A model generated the notes under the pieces. The model was not told the origin of the DNA and searched no databases. It saw only the letters and a program-made list of their open reading frames with translations. Of a DNA stretch of 64,000 nt, positions 1 through 9,502 are shown one piece after another. Position 1 is the first letter of the stretch; every line of letters starts with the position of its first letter. Origin of the DNA: Acidobacteriota bacterium (GTDB lineage Bacteria > Acidobacteriota > Terriglobia > Terriglobales > Acidobacteriaceae); the NCBI GenBank assembly GCA_013289765.1, contig JABCZI010000011.1, forward strand, positions 111,442-175,441, given 5' to 3'. The position numbers were made by a program, and so were the translations under genes.

Positions 1-1
1 C

Positions 2-1591
2 GCCGAGGGGCGAGCCGCATCCGCGGTATCTGGTGGCCGACTTTACTGGGTGGCTGCGGAACGGGCTAAAACTTTTTCGGTATTGTTTCCCGAGGCGCGA
101 TTCGAGCCAAAATTGACGGAAGTGGAAGGAACAGTTCCTTCGCGGGAAGATGCTTTGTTGACGCTGGTTACCGGCTGGATGTCACATCTTGGACCAACCA
201 GGGCGAGCGAACTCGGAGAGACTTTGGGGCTTCCGGCGATTGACGTTTCTTCTGCGCTCCTTCGCATGGAGGCGAGTGGGACTGTTCTGCGGGGAAACTT
301 CAGTGGTACGGCTGCCGAACTCCGCTCGGCTGGACAGCCGGGGGCGGCTGTCCCCACACAAGCTCTTGCGGAACAGCAGGCAATGGCTGTGCCCATCCAG
401 GAACCTGAGACGGAATGGTGCGAGCGGCGGCTGTTGGCGCGGATTCATAGGCTTACGGTTGCGACTTTGCGCAAGCAGATTGAGCCAGTCACGGCCGCGC
501 AATTCATGCAGTGGCTGCTGCAGTGGCAGCACGTTGCGCCGGGAACTCAAGTTTCTGGTGAGCGGGGCACGCTCGAAGTATTGCGACAGTTGCAGGGATT
601 TGAAATTCCGGCGAACGCGTGGGAGCGGCAGGTGCTGTCTCGCCGCATTGTAGATTACGATCCCAAGTGGCTTGACCAGCTATGCCTGACCGGCGCAGTT
701 GGATGGGGAAGATTATCGCCGCATCCGGCGACGTTGGATTACTCGAATGCGAGCAAGGGATCGGATGGTGAGTCAGTCGCCGCGCCACGGCAGCGGCGGG
801 TGATTCCCACTAGCGTTGCTCCCATCACATTTTTTATTCGAGAAGATGCGGACTGGATGATACCAAGGCATCCGGGTGCGGGAGTGGGCGAAAATAATGG
901 CTTGAGCCACGGAGCGCAGAAAGTGCTCGATTTCTTGCGGCAGCGTGGGGCTTCGTTTTTTGCCGACATTGTGCGCGGCACGGAAAAGCTGAAAGCGGAG
1001 ATCGAGACTGGGCTTTGGGAGCTGGTGGCTGCGGGACTGGTTACCGCTGATGGCTTCGACAATCTGCGCTCGCTTATCGATCCCAAGCGGCGAGCCGGGC
1101 AGGGCAGCGGGCGCACGACGCGGCCGCGGCATAATGCCGGGCGCTGGGCTTTGCTGCACGCCGAGGAAGTGGTCGAGCGGCCGCGAGCCATAGAGGCCGC
1201 TTGCTGGATGCTGTTGCGGCGTTACGGCATCGTGGTCCGCGATGTGCTGCCACGGGAGGCGAACTTGCCGCCCTGGCGCGAACTGCTGATGGGCTTTCGG
1301 CGTCTTGAAGACCGGGGCGAAATTCGGGGCGGGCGTTTTGTGGATGGATTTATCGGCGAGCAGTTCGCGTTGCCGGTCGCGGTAGAGTCGGTGCGGGCGC
1401 TGCGTAAGCTCGATGCGACGCAAGGGACGGTCACGTTGTCGGCTGCCGATCCGCTGAATCTGGTGGGGATTCTGGTGCCAGGAGAGCGCGTCCCGGCGAT
1501 CTCAGGGAATAGTGTTACGTATCGGGACGGGGCAGCGATTCCAGTGACTGCGCTAGCGGCCGCAGCTTCCGGCGAAGCGTTAGCGAGTTAA
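2..1591 (+). CDS. lhr: Lhr-type large ATP-dependent helicase, C-terminal part (5' end outside window)
   Basis: The reading frame is open from the first bases of the window, so the true start and the DEAD/DEAH motor domains lie upstream; a GTG at 50 is only an internal codon. What remains (about 530 residues) resembles the C-terminal region of Lhr helicases. A winged-helix segment (LGPTRASELGETLGL) is followed by the family-typical stretch RRLLARIHRLTVATLRKQIEP and a domain ending in a PLNLVGILVPGERVPA motif. Lhr proteins are DNA-dependent ATPases/helicases linked to DNA repair; that role is family knowledge. No Walker motifs can be seen because they are cut off. The gene ends in TAA at 1591, 47 bp before the next start. 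Confidence 0.8.
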   Translation, partial: AEGRAASAVSGGRLYWVAAERAKTFSVLFPEARFEPKLTEVEGTVPSREDALLTLVTGWMSHLGPTRASELGETLGLPAIDVSSALLRMEASGTVLRGNFSGTAAELRSAGQPGAAVPTQALAEQQAMAVPIQEPETEWCERRLLARIHRLTVATLRKQIEPVTAAQFMQWLLQWQHVAPGTQVSGERGTLEVLRQLQGFEIPANAWERQVLSRRIVDYDPKWLDQLCLTGAVGWGRLSPHPATLDYSNASKGSDGESVAAPRQRRVIPTSVAPITFFIREDADWMIPRHPGAGVGENNGLSHGAQKVLDFLRQRGASFFADIVRGTEKLKAEIETGLWELVAAGLVTADGFDNLRSLIDPKRRAGQGSGRTTRPRHNAGRWALLHAEEVVERPRAIEAACWMLLRRYGIVVRDVLPREANLPPWRELLMGFRRLEDRGEIRGGRFVDGFIGEQFALPVAVESVRALRKLDATQGTVTLSAADPLNLVGILVPGERVPAISGNSVTYRDGAAIPVTALAAAASGEALAS

Positions 1592-1638
1592 CCGGGCGCG
1601 CCTGTGCCGGTTCTTCCATTACGTTATGATGTCGAGCA

Positions 1639-2499
1639 ATGAGCGGGGTCGACAAAAGAATATTTCGCTTCGGCGTATTTGAGGCGGATGCCAACACCGG
1701 CGAACTGCGCAAGGCGGGCATGCGGTTGCGAGTACAGGAGAAGCCATTCCAAGTCTTGATGCTTCTTCTTGAGCGTCCGGGAGAAGTGGTAACCCGCGAA
1801 GAGCTGCGGCAGAAACTCTGGCCGTCCGACACCTTCGTAGATTTCGACCACAGCCTGAATACGAACGTCAATAAGATCCGCGAAGCGCTGGACGACTCGG
1901 CTGCGAACCCGCGTTTCATTGAAACGCTGGCCAAACGTGGCTATCGTTTCCTGGTCCCGGTCGAGTACACGAGCCATCGATCTGATCACACTGTTGAACA
2001 ACTTGTTGTGACAGCCACGCCAAGGGAAACTCCTTGGCGTTCAACCTTCCACCTTACCGATCTAGCAGAGTTGCCGGTTGCGAGTCATCGCTACGTGCGC
2101 GCTCTGTTTCTTCTCATCCAGATCATGTACTTGAGTTTTTATGTTGCTGCGCTGGGGCGGCTGCCGGCAGTAGAAGATCTGCTTGATCGAATGTTCGGAC
2201 ACCCGTGGGCAACTATTGTGTTGATCCTGTCTGCTGGTGTCGGTATTCCTGTTCGTTTGTACCTGCTATCGGCGGTGTCTTTCGACATTAGAGACTTAAG
2301 CCTCAAGTTTCTCAGAATCTTCCCGGCCATACTCGTCCTCGATGAAGTGTGGGCTCTCTCCCCGTTCTTGCTGGCCCCGCAGATCGGAGTGGGTCTCGCG
2401 CTGGGGATTACAGCGGCCCTGATTTATGTTCCGTTCGGACAGCGCACCCTGGTGCTGATGCGGGAGCGGACCGGTGACGCGCTGAAAGCGGAGAAGTAA
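1639..2499 (+). CDS. Membrane-anchored winged-helix transcriptional regulator (CadC/ToxR-like)
   Basis: 286 aa. Residues about 8-107 form an OmpR/PhoB-type winged helix (FRFGVFEADANTGELRKAG ... KRGYRFLVPV), a DNA-binding fold used here without a receiver domain. The rest holds several hydrophobic segments (about 150-175, 190-215, 225-270), so the protein probably sits in the inner membrane with the DNA-binding head in the cytoplasm. Acidobacteria carry many such N-terminal winged-helix fusions, usually to TolB/PD40 or TPR domains; a multi-TM tail is less common. The last 92 bp overlap the convergent GtrA gene, which is unusual but both frames look real. The ligand or signal is unknown. Confidence 0.82.
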   Translation: MSGVDKRIFRFGVFEADANTGELRKAGMRLRVQEKPFQVLMLLLERPGEVVTREELRQKLWPSDTFVDFDHSLNTNVNKIREALDDSAANPRFIETLAKRGYRFLVPVEYTSHRSDHTVEQLVVTATPRETPWRSTFHLTDLAELPVASHRYVRALFLLIQIMYLSFYVAALGRLPAVEDLLDRMFGHPWATIVLILSAGVGIPVRLYLLSAVSFDIRDLSLKFLRIFPAILVLDEVWALSPFLLAPQIGVGLALGITAALIYVPFGQRTLVLMRERTGDALKAEK

Positions 2500-2953
2500 G
2501 CTCGCCGGGAGATTCCTCATTTCGATTTCCGAGCCGATTCGAAAGCTCAGCTGAAGATAAGAAGAATACCCAGCGATCACTGGCCTGAAAGTTAGCGACG
2601 AAGCAAGCGGCGATCGTGGCGAGATTAGCGAGCAACACAGGCAACCTTAAATTTCCTACGAGCAAACGCATCAACAATAGGTTGCCGGCTAGCGAAATGA
2701 ATCCATTGCTCACGTGAAATCGCAAGAAAGATGCAACAGCGTGGCGCATGCCTGACCCTGCCCGATCGCTCCAAGTGCAGCGCCGGTGCCACAGAAAGTT
2801 GTGGACCAGCGCGCATTCCACCGCGACAACTGTCGCGCGCAAGTAATTTATATGCATTGCGGTCAGAGCTGTCAGCACGCCCAGCTGAACTCCGACGCCG
2901 ATTCCGCCCACGACTGAGAATTTCAATAGTCGAGAAAATGCCGAACTGGTCAT
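2408..2953 (-). CDS. GtrA-like membrane protein
   Basis: 181 aa. The N-terminal 125 residues match the GtrA family: LLKFSVVGGIGVGVQLGVL opens the first of four hydrophobic helices, and NFLWHRRCTW and NFQASDRWVFF follow the second and fourth. GtrA-like proteins are thought to help move polyprenyl-linked sugars across the membrane. The C-terminal tail of about 50 residues is polar and overlaps the convergent regulator gene, so the native end may once have been shorter. The ATG shares four bases (ATGA) with the stop of the upstream CDP-alcohol phosphotransferase gene, implying translational coupling and a joint role in lipid or glycolipid assembly (inference). Confidence 0.82.
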   Translation of the reverse strand: MTSSAFSRLLKFSVVGGIGVGVQLGVLTALTAMHINYLRATVVAVECALVHNFLWHRRCTWSDRAGSGMRHAVASFLRFHVSNGFISLAGNLLLMRLLVGNLRLPVLLANLATIAACFVANFQASDRWVFFLSSAELSNRLGNRNEESPGELTSPLSARHRSAPASAPGCAVRTEHKSGPL

Positions 2954-3651
2954 GCGATTCTCTCCTCTTTATAAAGCTGAATTGTGTGTCGAATCGCCGA
3001 GACGACAAGCATAAGAATCATGCCAGCGATGGCGATCAGGCCTCCGAAATCAAATAACAGGACTCGCCGGCCGAGAAGTCTGAAGGCTGGGTTTCTAAGC
3101 AAGGCAATATTTCCGATGATGAGCAGGATGCGGATTTCCGTAGGGCCGAATTTCCAATACGACAGCTGGAACCGGCCCAGCGTGTAAGTCGCGAGGTATG
3201 ACTCGATTGACAACATTAAGAAAGCGATCAAAAGGCCGAGGGCGACAACCGGATGCAGGTATCCTGAGAGTGCCAGGCCGCCGGTCAGGAAGAACGCCGC
3301 AATGGTGTCGGTAACGTGGTCGACATAGAAACCATATCGGGGGCGTTGCCGGTTCCGGACCCGGGCGAGGGTGCCATCCAGACTGTCGCCCAGCCAGTTG
3401 AGAACCATGCAGCCGACGCCCACGAGCAACATGTCAGGATTGAGGCGCGCGAGCGCGTAGCAGAGCCCGGCGAGACACTGCGAAATGAAGCCCAATAGAG
3501 TGAGGTGGTCGGAATTGATGCAGGCCGGTGTACGCAGGGCTAACCAAATTAGCGCTCGTTTTTCTGCCGCGGCCACCAGGCTCTGCTGAATGCGCGTGGC
3601 TGGGGCGAATGCCAGCGCAGGAGTTTCCGGGAGATTGACGGTGCTCGACAT
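2950..3651 (-). CDS. CDP-alcohol phosphatidyltransferase family protein
   Basis: 233 aa with about six hydrophobic segments. The signature D-x2-D-G-x2-A-R ... G-x3-D-x3-D is present as GDSLDGTLAR followed by YGFYVDHVTD, giving all metal-binding Asp residues; the spacer is nine residues where eight is usual. Members of the family transfer a phosphoalcohol from a CDP-linked donor to an acceptor alcohol in the membrane (phosphatidylglycerophosphate, phosphatidylinositol, cardiolipin and ether-lipid synthesis). The exact substrate cannot be read from the sequence. It is the first gene of a two-gene leftward unit with the GtrA-like gene. A GGAGG-type RBS lies just upstream of the ATG (complement of 3658-3664). 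Confidence 0.88.
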   Translation of the reverse strand: MSSTVNLPETPALAFAPATRIQQSLVAAAEKRALIWLALRTPACINSDHLTLLGFISQCLAGLCYALARLNPDMLLVGVGCMVLNWLGDSLDGTLARVRNRQRPRYGFYVDHVTDTIAAFFLTGGLALSGYLHPVVALGLLIAFLMLSIESYLATYTLGRFQLSYWKFGPTEIRILLIIGNIALLRNPAFRLLGRRVLLFDFGGLIAIAGMILMLVVSAIRHTIQLYKEERIA

Positions 3652-4268
3652 GAAATGCCTCCTTTAGGGAGACCAATCTCGCCGAAAGCCAACGCGCCGA
3701 CAATGCACGCCAGCTCAAATCGTGATCAAGAAAAGGTCATCTGCCAAAGTCCATGGCAGAAAGGACTTGGCGAAGGAGATTTCTACCACTAACAGTTTGT
3801 TTTGGCCGGGAACTTATCTGGACTCTTGGCAGATGAGCAAATCAAAGTGCGAGCCAGCGGTTTTCATAGGGTGGTCGAAGACGACGTTTCGGACGCGCCA
3901 AGCCGGCTAAAAATCAAGGGATCCGATGAGGGGGCCCCTCGGATCCCTGATTGCGCAAGCTCAGCACGAACTATTCCAAAAAAGCGCTTCCCCCATCGCT
4001 TTTTGCCAAGCAGTGCCGCACACCTCCAAGTGCATGCCGATTGCCAGTCGCCAGGACTTGGCGAGAAATTTCGTATTCTTTCTAACCAACTCTAGGCAAA
4101 GTGTTTATCTCCGAACTCGAGGTGCCGCTCGCTCGGACCCAATAGCTCGTTACCGTTTTGCTCGCTATCCGATTGGATAGTTCCTATCTGTTCGGATATT
4201 GGAACGGGAGCGGATAGGAAATGAATTTAGGGCAAAACTGTGATATGAAGGGCGCGAGGTAAAGGCGC
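3652..4268. other. Intergenic region with palindromes, no convincing gene
   Basis: 617 bp between the leftward phosphotransferase gene and the rightward sigma54 activator. Short open frames here have no family resemblance or RBS. The region holds a strong inverted repeat (3917-3948, listed separately). A cluster of imperfect palindromes built from 'tatccgattggata' and 'gatagttcctatc' (about 4166-4222) lies just upstream of the activator gene and could be a regulatory site. No -24/-12 or clear sigma70 promoter was identified. Confidence 0.5.
3917..3948. repeat. Inverted repeat (hairpin)
   Basis: Arms agggatccga and tcggatccct are perfectly complementary, with a G/C-rich centre that also pairs partly. 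No T-tract follows on either strand, so a rho-independent terminator is not supported; it could be a protein-binding site or a transcript-end structure. Confidence 0.6.
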
Positions 4269-6233
4269 TTGCGTCCGAGACTCCTGGTGCTTTCTGGACC
4301 ATTGAAAGAGTCGACCATCCTGCTGTCCGAAAGCGAAATCACCATCGGGCGGGAGGCTTCCAATGGAATCGCAATCGCGGATCCCTCGGTCTCGCGAAAG
4401 CATTGTCTGGTGAGTTGGCACGATGGAAAATTTCGCTTGCGAGACCTCGACAGCCGCAACGGGACCCTGGTGAACGGGACCGTAATTGAAGAGCAGTGGC
4501 TGGAGCACGGAGACGAAATCGCAGCCGGGGATTCTTCTTTTTTATTTCTGCTCGAAGACAAAGATCTTGCGCCGCCCGAGGGGCGCGTGGAATTTGAGGA
4601 CGCTGACGTCAGCGCCGAAACCACGGTTATCCATCCCAGGGATGCGGTGTATCTGCAGCCTGACCGGTTGCTGCGCGAACTTCCCGCAAGCTCACGCGTA
4701 GCGCGCGATTTGAACGCCCTGTTGAAAATCAGCCGAATCGTTCATGCCATTCGCGATCTCAACGAGTTGCAGGGACAGTTATTGGATTTGATTTTCGAGG
4801 TCGTCCCTGCGGGCCGCGGGGCCATTCTTTTGGCGGACCGGGACGGCCATCAATTCAATTCCATGTTCGCGCGCATGCGGCAGTCGACTCCGACCCCGTT
4901 GGTCAAGGTGAGCCGTACGGTGGCACGGCAGGTGCTGGAACAAGGGATCGCGATTTTGGGGAGCGATGTGGCTGGCAGCGACGATTTGCGGGAGGTCGAG
5001 AGCTTGGCTGCGTCGCAAGTGCGGTCGCTGCTGTGCGTGCCATTAACGGTGTTTCAGCGGGTGATTGGGTGCGTTTATCTCGACAGCGATACTCTTAGCA
5101 ACCGGCTCAACGAAGAACATCTGCAACTGGTAACGGCAATTGCCGGCATTTCCGCCGTGGCGCTGGAAAACGCCCGCCGGTTGCACTGGCTGGAGCAGGA
5201 GAATGAACGTCTTACGGTGGAAATCAGCCAGGAACGCAGTCTGGTCGGCGAAGGCGCCCGCATGAAGGATGTGTACCAATTCCTGAAGCGCGTCTCGCCC
5301 ACCGAATCTACTGTCTTGATTGAAGGCGAGAGTGGAACTGGGAAAGAGCTGGCCGCGCGCGCGTTGCATCGCAATAGTCCGCGGGCGACCAAGCCGTTTG
5401 TCGCCATCAATTGCGCCGCGATTCCGGAAACGCTTCTGGAAAGCGAATTGTTCGGTTACGAGCGCGGAGCGTTTACCGGCGCAACTTCGCAGAAGAAGGG
5501 TCGGCTCGAAGTTGCCGATGGAGGAGTGGTTTTTCTCGACGAGATCGGGGAGTTGCCTCTAACGCTGCAGGTTAAACTGCTGCGGGTGCTGCAGGAACGC
5601 GAATTCGAACGCGTGGGTGGTACCCATCCCATGAAAGTGGATATCCGTGTCATCGCCGCTACGAATGCCAATCTAGATCAGGCGGTGCGCGACGGTGACT
5701 TTCGGCAGGATTTGTATTACCGCCTGGCTGTGTTGAAGATCACAATGCCGACGTTGCGCGAGCGTCGCGAAGATATCCCCATGCTGGTGCGGCATTTCGT
5801 GCAGAAAAATGCCAAGCGCTGCAAAGTGAAGCCTCGACCAGTTTCCCGCGAGGCTTTGGCGCGCCTGGTGAACTACGACTGGCCGGGCAACGTGCGGGAA
5901 CTGGAAAATGCGATCGAGCGCGCACTGGTGCTCGGTTCCTCGGAGATGATTCTCCCCGAAGATCTGCCGGAATCGCTGCTGGAGCGGCCTTCGGCACCGG
6001 AGATGACCGAGGCGAAGTATCACGTCGCGGTCAAGGAATTAAAGAAGCAACTGATCCTTGATGCTGTGGAGCAGACCCAAGGCAGCTACGCCGACGCGGC
6101 CCGCATTCTGGGAGTGCATCCCAATTATCTTCATCGCCTGATTCGCAACCTCGAATTGAAAGAGAGTTTAAGGGATGCGTTACGAGACATTCCAGCGCGT
6201 GGCTTCGGTGGATTTTCGGGAGGAAATGCGTGA
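4269..6233 (+). CDS. FHA-GAF-sigma54 interaction domain Fis-family transcriptional activator
   Basis: 654 aa. Domains in order: FHA at about 20-80 ([26 protein letters not shown]), which binds phosphothreonine; GAF at about 145-310; AAA+ sigma54-activator core at about 325-560 with Walker A GESGTGKE, the sigma54-contacting loop RGAFTGAT and an arginine-finger region; C-terminal Fis-type HTH at about 600-640. It should open sigma54-RNA polymerase complexes when phosphorylated partners bind its FHA domain. The Ser/Thr kinase type seen at the right window edge is the kind of enzyme that could supply such a signal (inference). The start is TTG at 4269, chosen because GAGGT lies eight bases upstream. 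There is no receiver domain. Confidence 0.9.
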   Translation: MRPRLLVLSGPLKESTILLSESEITIGREASNGIAIADPSVSRKHCLVSWHDGKFRLRDLDSRNGTLVNGTVIEEQWLEHGDEIAAGDSSFLFLLEDKDLAPPEGRVEFEDADVSAETTVIHPRDAVYLQPDRLLRELPASSRVARDLNALLKISRIVHAIRDLNELQGQLLDLIFEVVPAGRGAILLADRDGHQFNSMFARMRQSTPTPLVKVSRTVARQVLEQGIAILGSDVAGSDDLREVESLAASQVRSLLCVPLTVFQRVIGCVYLDSDTLSNRLNEEHLQLVTAIAGISAVALENARRLHWLEQENERLTVEISQERSLVGEGARMKDVYQFLKRVSPTESTVLIEGESGTGKELAARALHRNSPRATKPFVAINCAAIPETLLESELFGYERGAFTGATSQKKGRLEVADGGVVFLDEIGELPLTLQVKLLRVLQEREFERVGGTHPMKVDIRVIAATNANLDQAVRDGDFRQDLYYRLAVLKITMPTLRERREDIPMLVRHFVQKNAKRCKVKPRPVSREALARLVNYDWPGNVRELENAIERALVLGSSEMILPEDLPESLLERPSAPEMTEAKYHVAVKELKKQLILDAVEQTQGSYADAARILGVHPNYLHRLIRNLELKESLRDALRDIPARGFGGFSGGNA

Positions 6234-6298
6234 GGAAATCAGGATCAGCTCCCAGCAATTCGCAGCTAGCAATTAGCGTATAGTTCTCATCGGCGGAG

Positions 6299-7219
6299 CT
6301 AATCGCTAGATGCTTCTTGCGGCAGCCGGAGTCGTATCAGGCTCGCAGGATCGAGATAGGTTCCCTGCCATCGCACCGCGACGTGAAGGTGGGGACCGGT
6401 GGCCCGTCCCGTGCCGCCGCTAAGGCCAATCTCCTGACCGCGCTTTACCTGATCTCCTTCCTTGACTTTGAATTCAGAAAGGTGCAAATACAGGGTCAGC
6501 AGACCCTGGCCGTGATCGATTACGACGAAATTGCCTTCGAAATACAGAGGACGGGCCAGCAATACGGTGCCGGCATTCATTGCGGTAACGGGAGTTCCAG
6601 TCGGAACTCGGAAATCCAGCCCCAGGTGCGGACTCGACGTCTTGCCATTGAAGACGCGTTGGGAACCGAAGACGTCAGAAATCGCAGCGTTGGCCGGAGC
6701 GGTGAACTGTCCCGACCATTCACGCTCAGCAGTGACCCGATTCAGATATTCCTTCTTGACCTGCTGAGCTTCTTGAATTTGTTTCTGCTGTTCGGGATCG
6801 GGTTCGGTGAACTTTCCTCCGACACTGAGTTTGACTGAGATTTTAGGATATTGCCCGCGACCAATCGTGAACTTCCTTGTGAACGAGATTTTCTGGCCAG
6901 TCGCTTTCCCGGCAGTCGGTTCCCCGCTCAGTTCCAGGTCATAGTTTCCGGGAGTGCTTTCCAAACTGACGCCTGCTAGCGCAAACCATGTTTTGCTCGC
7001 GGCATCGAAACTGAAGGGAATCTCATGTCCGAGCCAGGTTCCCTTCAGGTAGTTAAGCCGCGCGGGTGGCTTAACTTGAAATAATACCGGCGCGCCGTTC
7101 ACAATCTTCGCGGGCTGCGCGCGTACGGTCCAGTTCGCCGCAACGGCGGAGCCGGCTGAGGTAAGAGAGATCCAGCCTAGAAGAAGGGATGAAAGAAGGT
7201 TAGATGGCCGCCGGTTCAC
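6299..7219 (-). CDS. Secreted M23-family metallopeptidase (LytM-like)
   Basis: 306 aa from a GTG start. The N-terminus is a signal peptide (hydrophobic run to about residue 28, cleavage likely after SAVAA). The C-terminal LytM domain (about 190-290) shows both zinc-binding motifs, HLGLDF (H-x3-D) and the GPHLHVAVRW block with HLH. Such enzymes cut peptidoglycan cross-bridges or act as activators of amidases; all zinc ligands are present, so an active enzyme is expected. A central basic, coiled region (about 140-180) links the domains. It is convergent with the FHA-sigma54 activator gene, with only 65 bp between stops. Confidence 0.88.
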   Translation of the reverse strand: MNRRPSNLLSSLLLGWISLTSAGSAVAANWTVRAQPAKIVNGAPVLFQVKPPARLNYLKGTWLGHEIPFSFDAASKTWFALAGVSLESTPGNYDLELSGEPTAGKATGQKISFTRKFTIGRGQYPKISVKLSVGGKFTEPDPEQQKQIQEAQQVKKEYLNRVTAEREWSGQFTAPANAAISDVFGSQRVFNGKTSSPHLGLDFRVPTGTPVTAMNAGTVLLARPLYFEGNFVVIDHGQGLLTLYLHLSEFKVKEGDQVKRGQEIGLSGGTGRATGPHLHVAVRWQGTYLDPASLIRLRLPQEASSD

Positions 7220-7635
7220 AGAACAAGCCTAGCATTCCGGGCGCTGCCAAGTCTTAGCGAATAGAAGAATGGGTCGACTTGCTCGCGAACCTCTCTTTAG
7301 CTGGCGTGTTCAAATTCTGAAAACTGCGTCCAATAACTGGACGAACCGGTGAGTGCGGTCACTCCCTCCAACCAGGGCGCGCATTTTTGCCAGAGAGCGA
7401 CAATATGGTGAGCCGTTTACGAAATGTGCCCACTCTCTGAGGTTTTGCTAATAGATAGGAATAGTCGAGCGTCCCAGAATTTGAAGGTTCGTGTCGAATC
7501 TGCTGACACTTATGGTGTGGACTCCAACGTGCAGACTGCAACGTAGATCGCTCGGCGCTTGAGCTCCATGGGCGGCGATGCCGATTAGTCCCCGCAAATT
7601 CTTTGAAGGACAGGTACGAAACGAGTCGTTCAAAT
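7220..7635. other. Intergenic region, no gene recognised
   Basis: About 415 bp between divergently oriented genes. It contains small palindromes (for example gtcca-ataac-tggac near 7331-7345) but no convincing coding frame, RNA gene or promoter consensus. The promoter of the downstream kinase presumably lies here. Confidence 0.4.
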
Positions 7636-9477
7636 ATGGCGTCAGCAAGTATCAATGATAAGAAACATTCAGGAGCCAGCGAACCAGGTCTCTTGTCCGG
7701 TATGGGCCGGATTGAGCGACGTGAATGGTGGCTCTGGTGCTCAGCTGTTCTCGTCACACTCCTGCTGACGACAGCTTTGATTTCATTCGTTCTTTCCATG
7801 GCGCGCGAGGAAGAATCCGGCTGGTTCCAAGTCACTCACTCGATGCAAGGACTGGTAGGGCTGGTTTTGCTCTTCGATATTTATGTGATTTATCAGCAGC
7901 TGCAGATCTATCGCATGCGTCGCCAGTTGATTCAACGGGAAGAGCTATTTCGACTGATTACAGAGAATGCGGCCGATATGATCGCGGTCATTGATGCGGA
8001 TGGCCGGCGGATTTACAACAGTCCCTCATACGAGAGAGTGCTCGGCTACAACCCGGAAGAAATGCGTCTGACGCCAGCGACGGCGCAGGTTCATCCGGAA
8101 GATCGTCAGCAAGTGGAAGACGCGGCCCAATCGGTGAGGGCCACCGGAGTAGGCCGAAGAATTGAATACCGAATGCGCCATAAGGACGGCAGTTGGCGTT
8201 TTCTGGAATCTACCGCGCGCACTATTTTGGATGAGGAGGGGAACCCTGGAAAGTTAGTGATTGTGAATCGGGACATCACCGATCGCAAAGGGCTGGAGGA
8301 ACAGTTCCGCCAGTCCCAGAAAATGGAAGCCGTGGGGCGGCTTTCGGGCGGAATCGCGCATGACTTCAATAATATTCTCGGAGTCATTATCGGATACGGC
8401 GAGATCCTGCAGGAGCGCATGGAAGCGAGTCACCCGCTGGCGAGTTGCGTGGAAGAAATCTTGGGAGCGGGCCGCCGGGCAGCGTCTCTTACTCGACAGC
8501 TATTGGCCTTTAGCCGGCAACAGGTGCTGAAACCGAAAGTCCTCGATTTGAATGGAATCATTGCGGACACGGAAAAAATGCTGAGACGTCTGATCGGCGA
8601 AGACGTGGAGCTCCGCATGGTTTTGGATTCGAGCCTGACGACCGTGAAGGCCGATCAGGGGCAGATCGAACAGGTAATCCTCAATCTTTGCGTGAATGCT
8701 CGGGACGCAATGCCTTCCGGTGGGAAAGTGACCATTAAGATCGAGAATACTGTGATCGACGAAGTTGCCGCGCGGCAATACAGGTATCCGTTCAAGCCGG
8801 GGCCCTATGTGCTCCTCAGCGTAACGGACACCGGCGTTGGCATGGACACCGCGACGCAAGCCCATATCTTTGAACCTTTTTTTACCACTAAGGAAAAGGG
8901 GAAAGGGACAGGGTTAGGTTTAGCGACGGTCTATGGAATTGTTAAGCAGAGCGATGGCTACATTGAGGTGCACAGTGGAGTAAATCTAGGAACCACATTC
9001 AAGATTTATTTGCCTCGTGTAGATGAACCGGTCGATGCAGAGAAAGATTCTGCTAGCGCGGCTTCGTCCCTTCACGGGGCTGAAACTGTTCTGTTGGTAG
9101 AAGATGAGGACAGCCTGCGCACTCTGACTCACCATGTGTTGACAGTCCTGGGGTATACCGTTCTGGAAGCGAGCAATGGCGAGGCAGCGTGCCTGGTGAG
9201 TGCGCAACATCCAGGGACAATAGACCTCGTACTGACAGATGTAATCATGCCAGGAATGAACGGCCCTGCCTTGGCGCAGCAACTGGGTATTTCACGGGCC
9301 CAAATGAAGGTGCTGTACATGTCCGGGCACACCGGGCAGGCCGTCGGACATGGGGTTCTGCCTGCAGGCAGCAATTTCCTCGCAAAACCATTCACGCGAA
9401 ACAATTTGGCACAGAAAGTTCGGGAGGCTCTTGGATCCAAAGCAGTAGCTCACTCAGGGAATCTGGTTCGCAGTTGA
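7636..9477 (+). CDS. Membrane-bound PAS hybrid sensor histidine kinase with C-terminal receiver
   Basis: About 613 aa. Two N-terminal TM helices (about 30-55 and 70-90) are followed by a PAS domain (about 100-220), a HisKA/HATPase core with the phospho-acceptor in GGIAHDFNN (His near 242), N-box NLCVNARDAM, G boxes VTDTGVGMD and GKGTGLGLATVYG, and a receiver domain from about 482 with Asp near 535 (LVLTDVIMPG). The TM-PAS part is closely similar to the start of the GGDEF-EAL protein at 10361. The ATG at 7636 is preferred over an in-frame TTG at 7603; neither has a clear RBS. The phosphorylated receiver probably controls the kinase itself or passes phosphate on. The receiver-PilZ gene immediately downstream is a likely partner (inference). 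Confidence 0.9.
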   Translation: MASASINDKKHSGASEPGLLSGMGRIERREWWLWCSAVLVTLLLTTALISFVLSMAREEESGWFQVTHSMQGLVGLVLLFDIYVIYQQLQIYRMRRQLIQREELFRLITENAADMIAVIDADGRRIYNSPSYERVLGYNPEEMRLTPATAQVHPEDRQQVEDAAQSVRATGVGRRIEYRMRHKDGSWRFLESTARTILDEEGNPGKLVIVNRDITDRKGLEEQFRQSQKMEAVGRLSGGIAHDFNNILGVIIGYGEILQERMEASHPLASCVEEILGAGRRAASLTRQLLAFSRQQVLKPKVLDLNGIIADTEKMLRRLIGEDVELRMVLDSSLTTVKADQGQIEQVILNLCVNARDAMPSGGKVTIKIENTVIDEVAARQYRYPFKPGPYVLLSVTDTGVGMDTATQAHIFEPFFTTKEKGKGTGLGLATVYGIVKQSDGYIEVHSGVNLGTTFKIYLPRVDEPVDAEKDSASAASSLHGAETVLLVEDEDSLRTLTHHVLTVLGYTVLEASNGEAACLVSAQHPGTIDLVLTDVIMPGMNGPALAQQLGISRAQMKVLYMSGHTGQAVGHGVLPAGSNFLAKPFTRNNLAQKVREALGSKAVAHSGNLVRS

Positions 9478-9502
9478 ATGGTTGATTATGGAGAGGCCGG
9501 TA

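Noticed and set aside
773..1423. 216-aa frame antisense to the helicase
   Set aside because: Shadow of a GC-rich coding frame; the sense strand has recognisable Lhr blocks.
3917..3948. Possible terminator of the phosphotransferase or activator gene
   Set aside because: The stem is strong, but no T-tract follows on either strand and neither neighbouring gene ends toward it.
4160..4268. Sigma54 promoter (-24/-12) upstream of the FHA-sigma54 activator
   Set aside because: No TGGCAC-N5-TTGC-like pair with correct spacing could be found.
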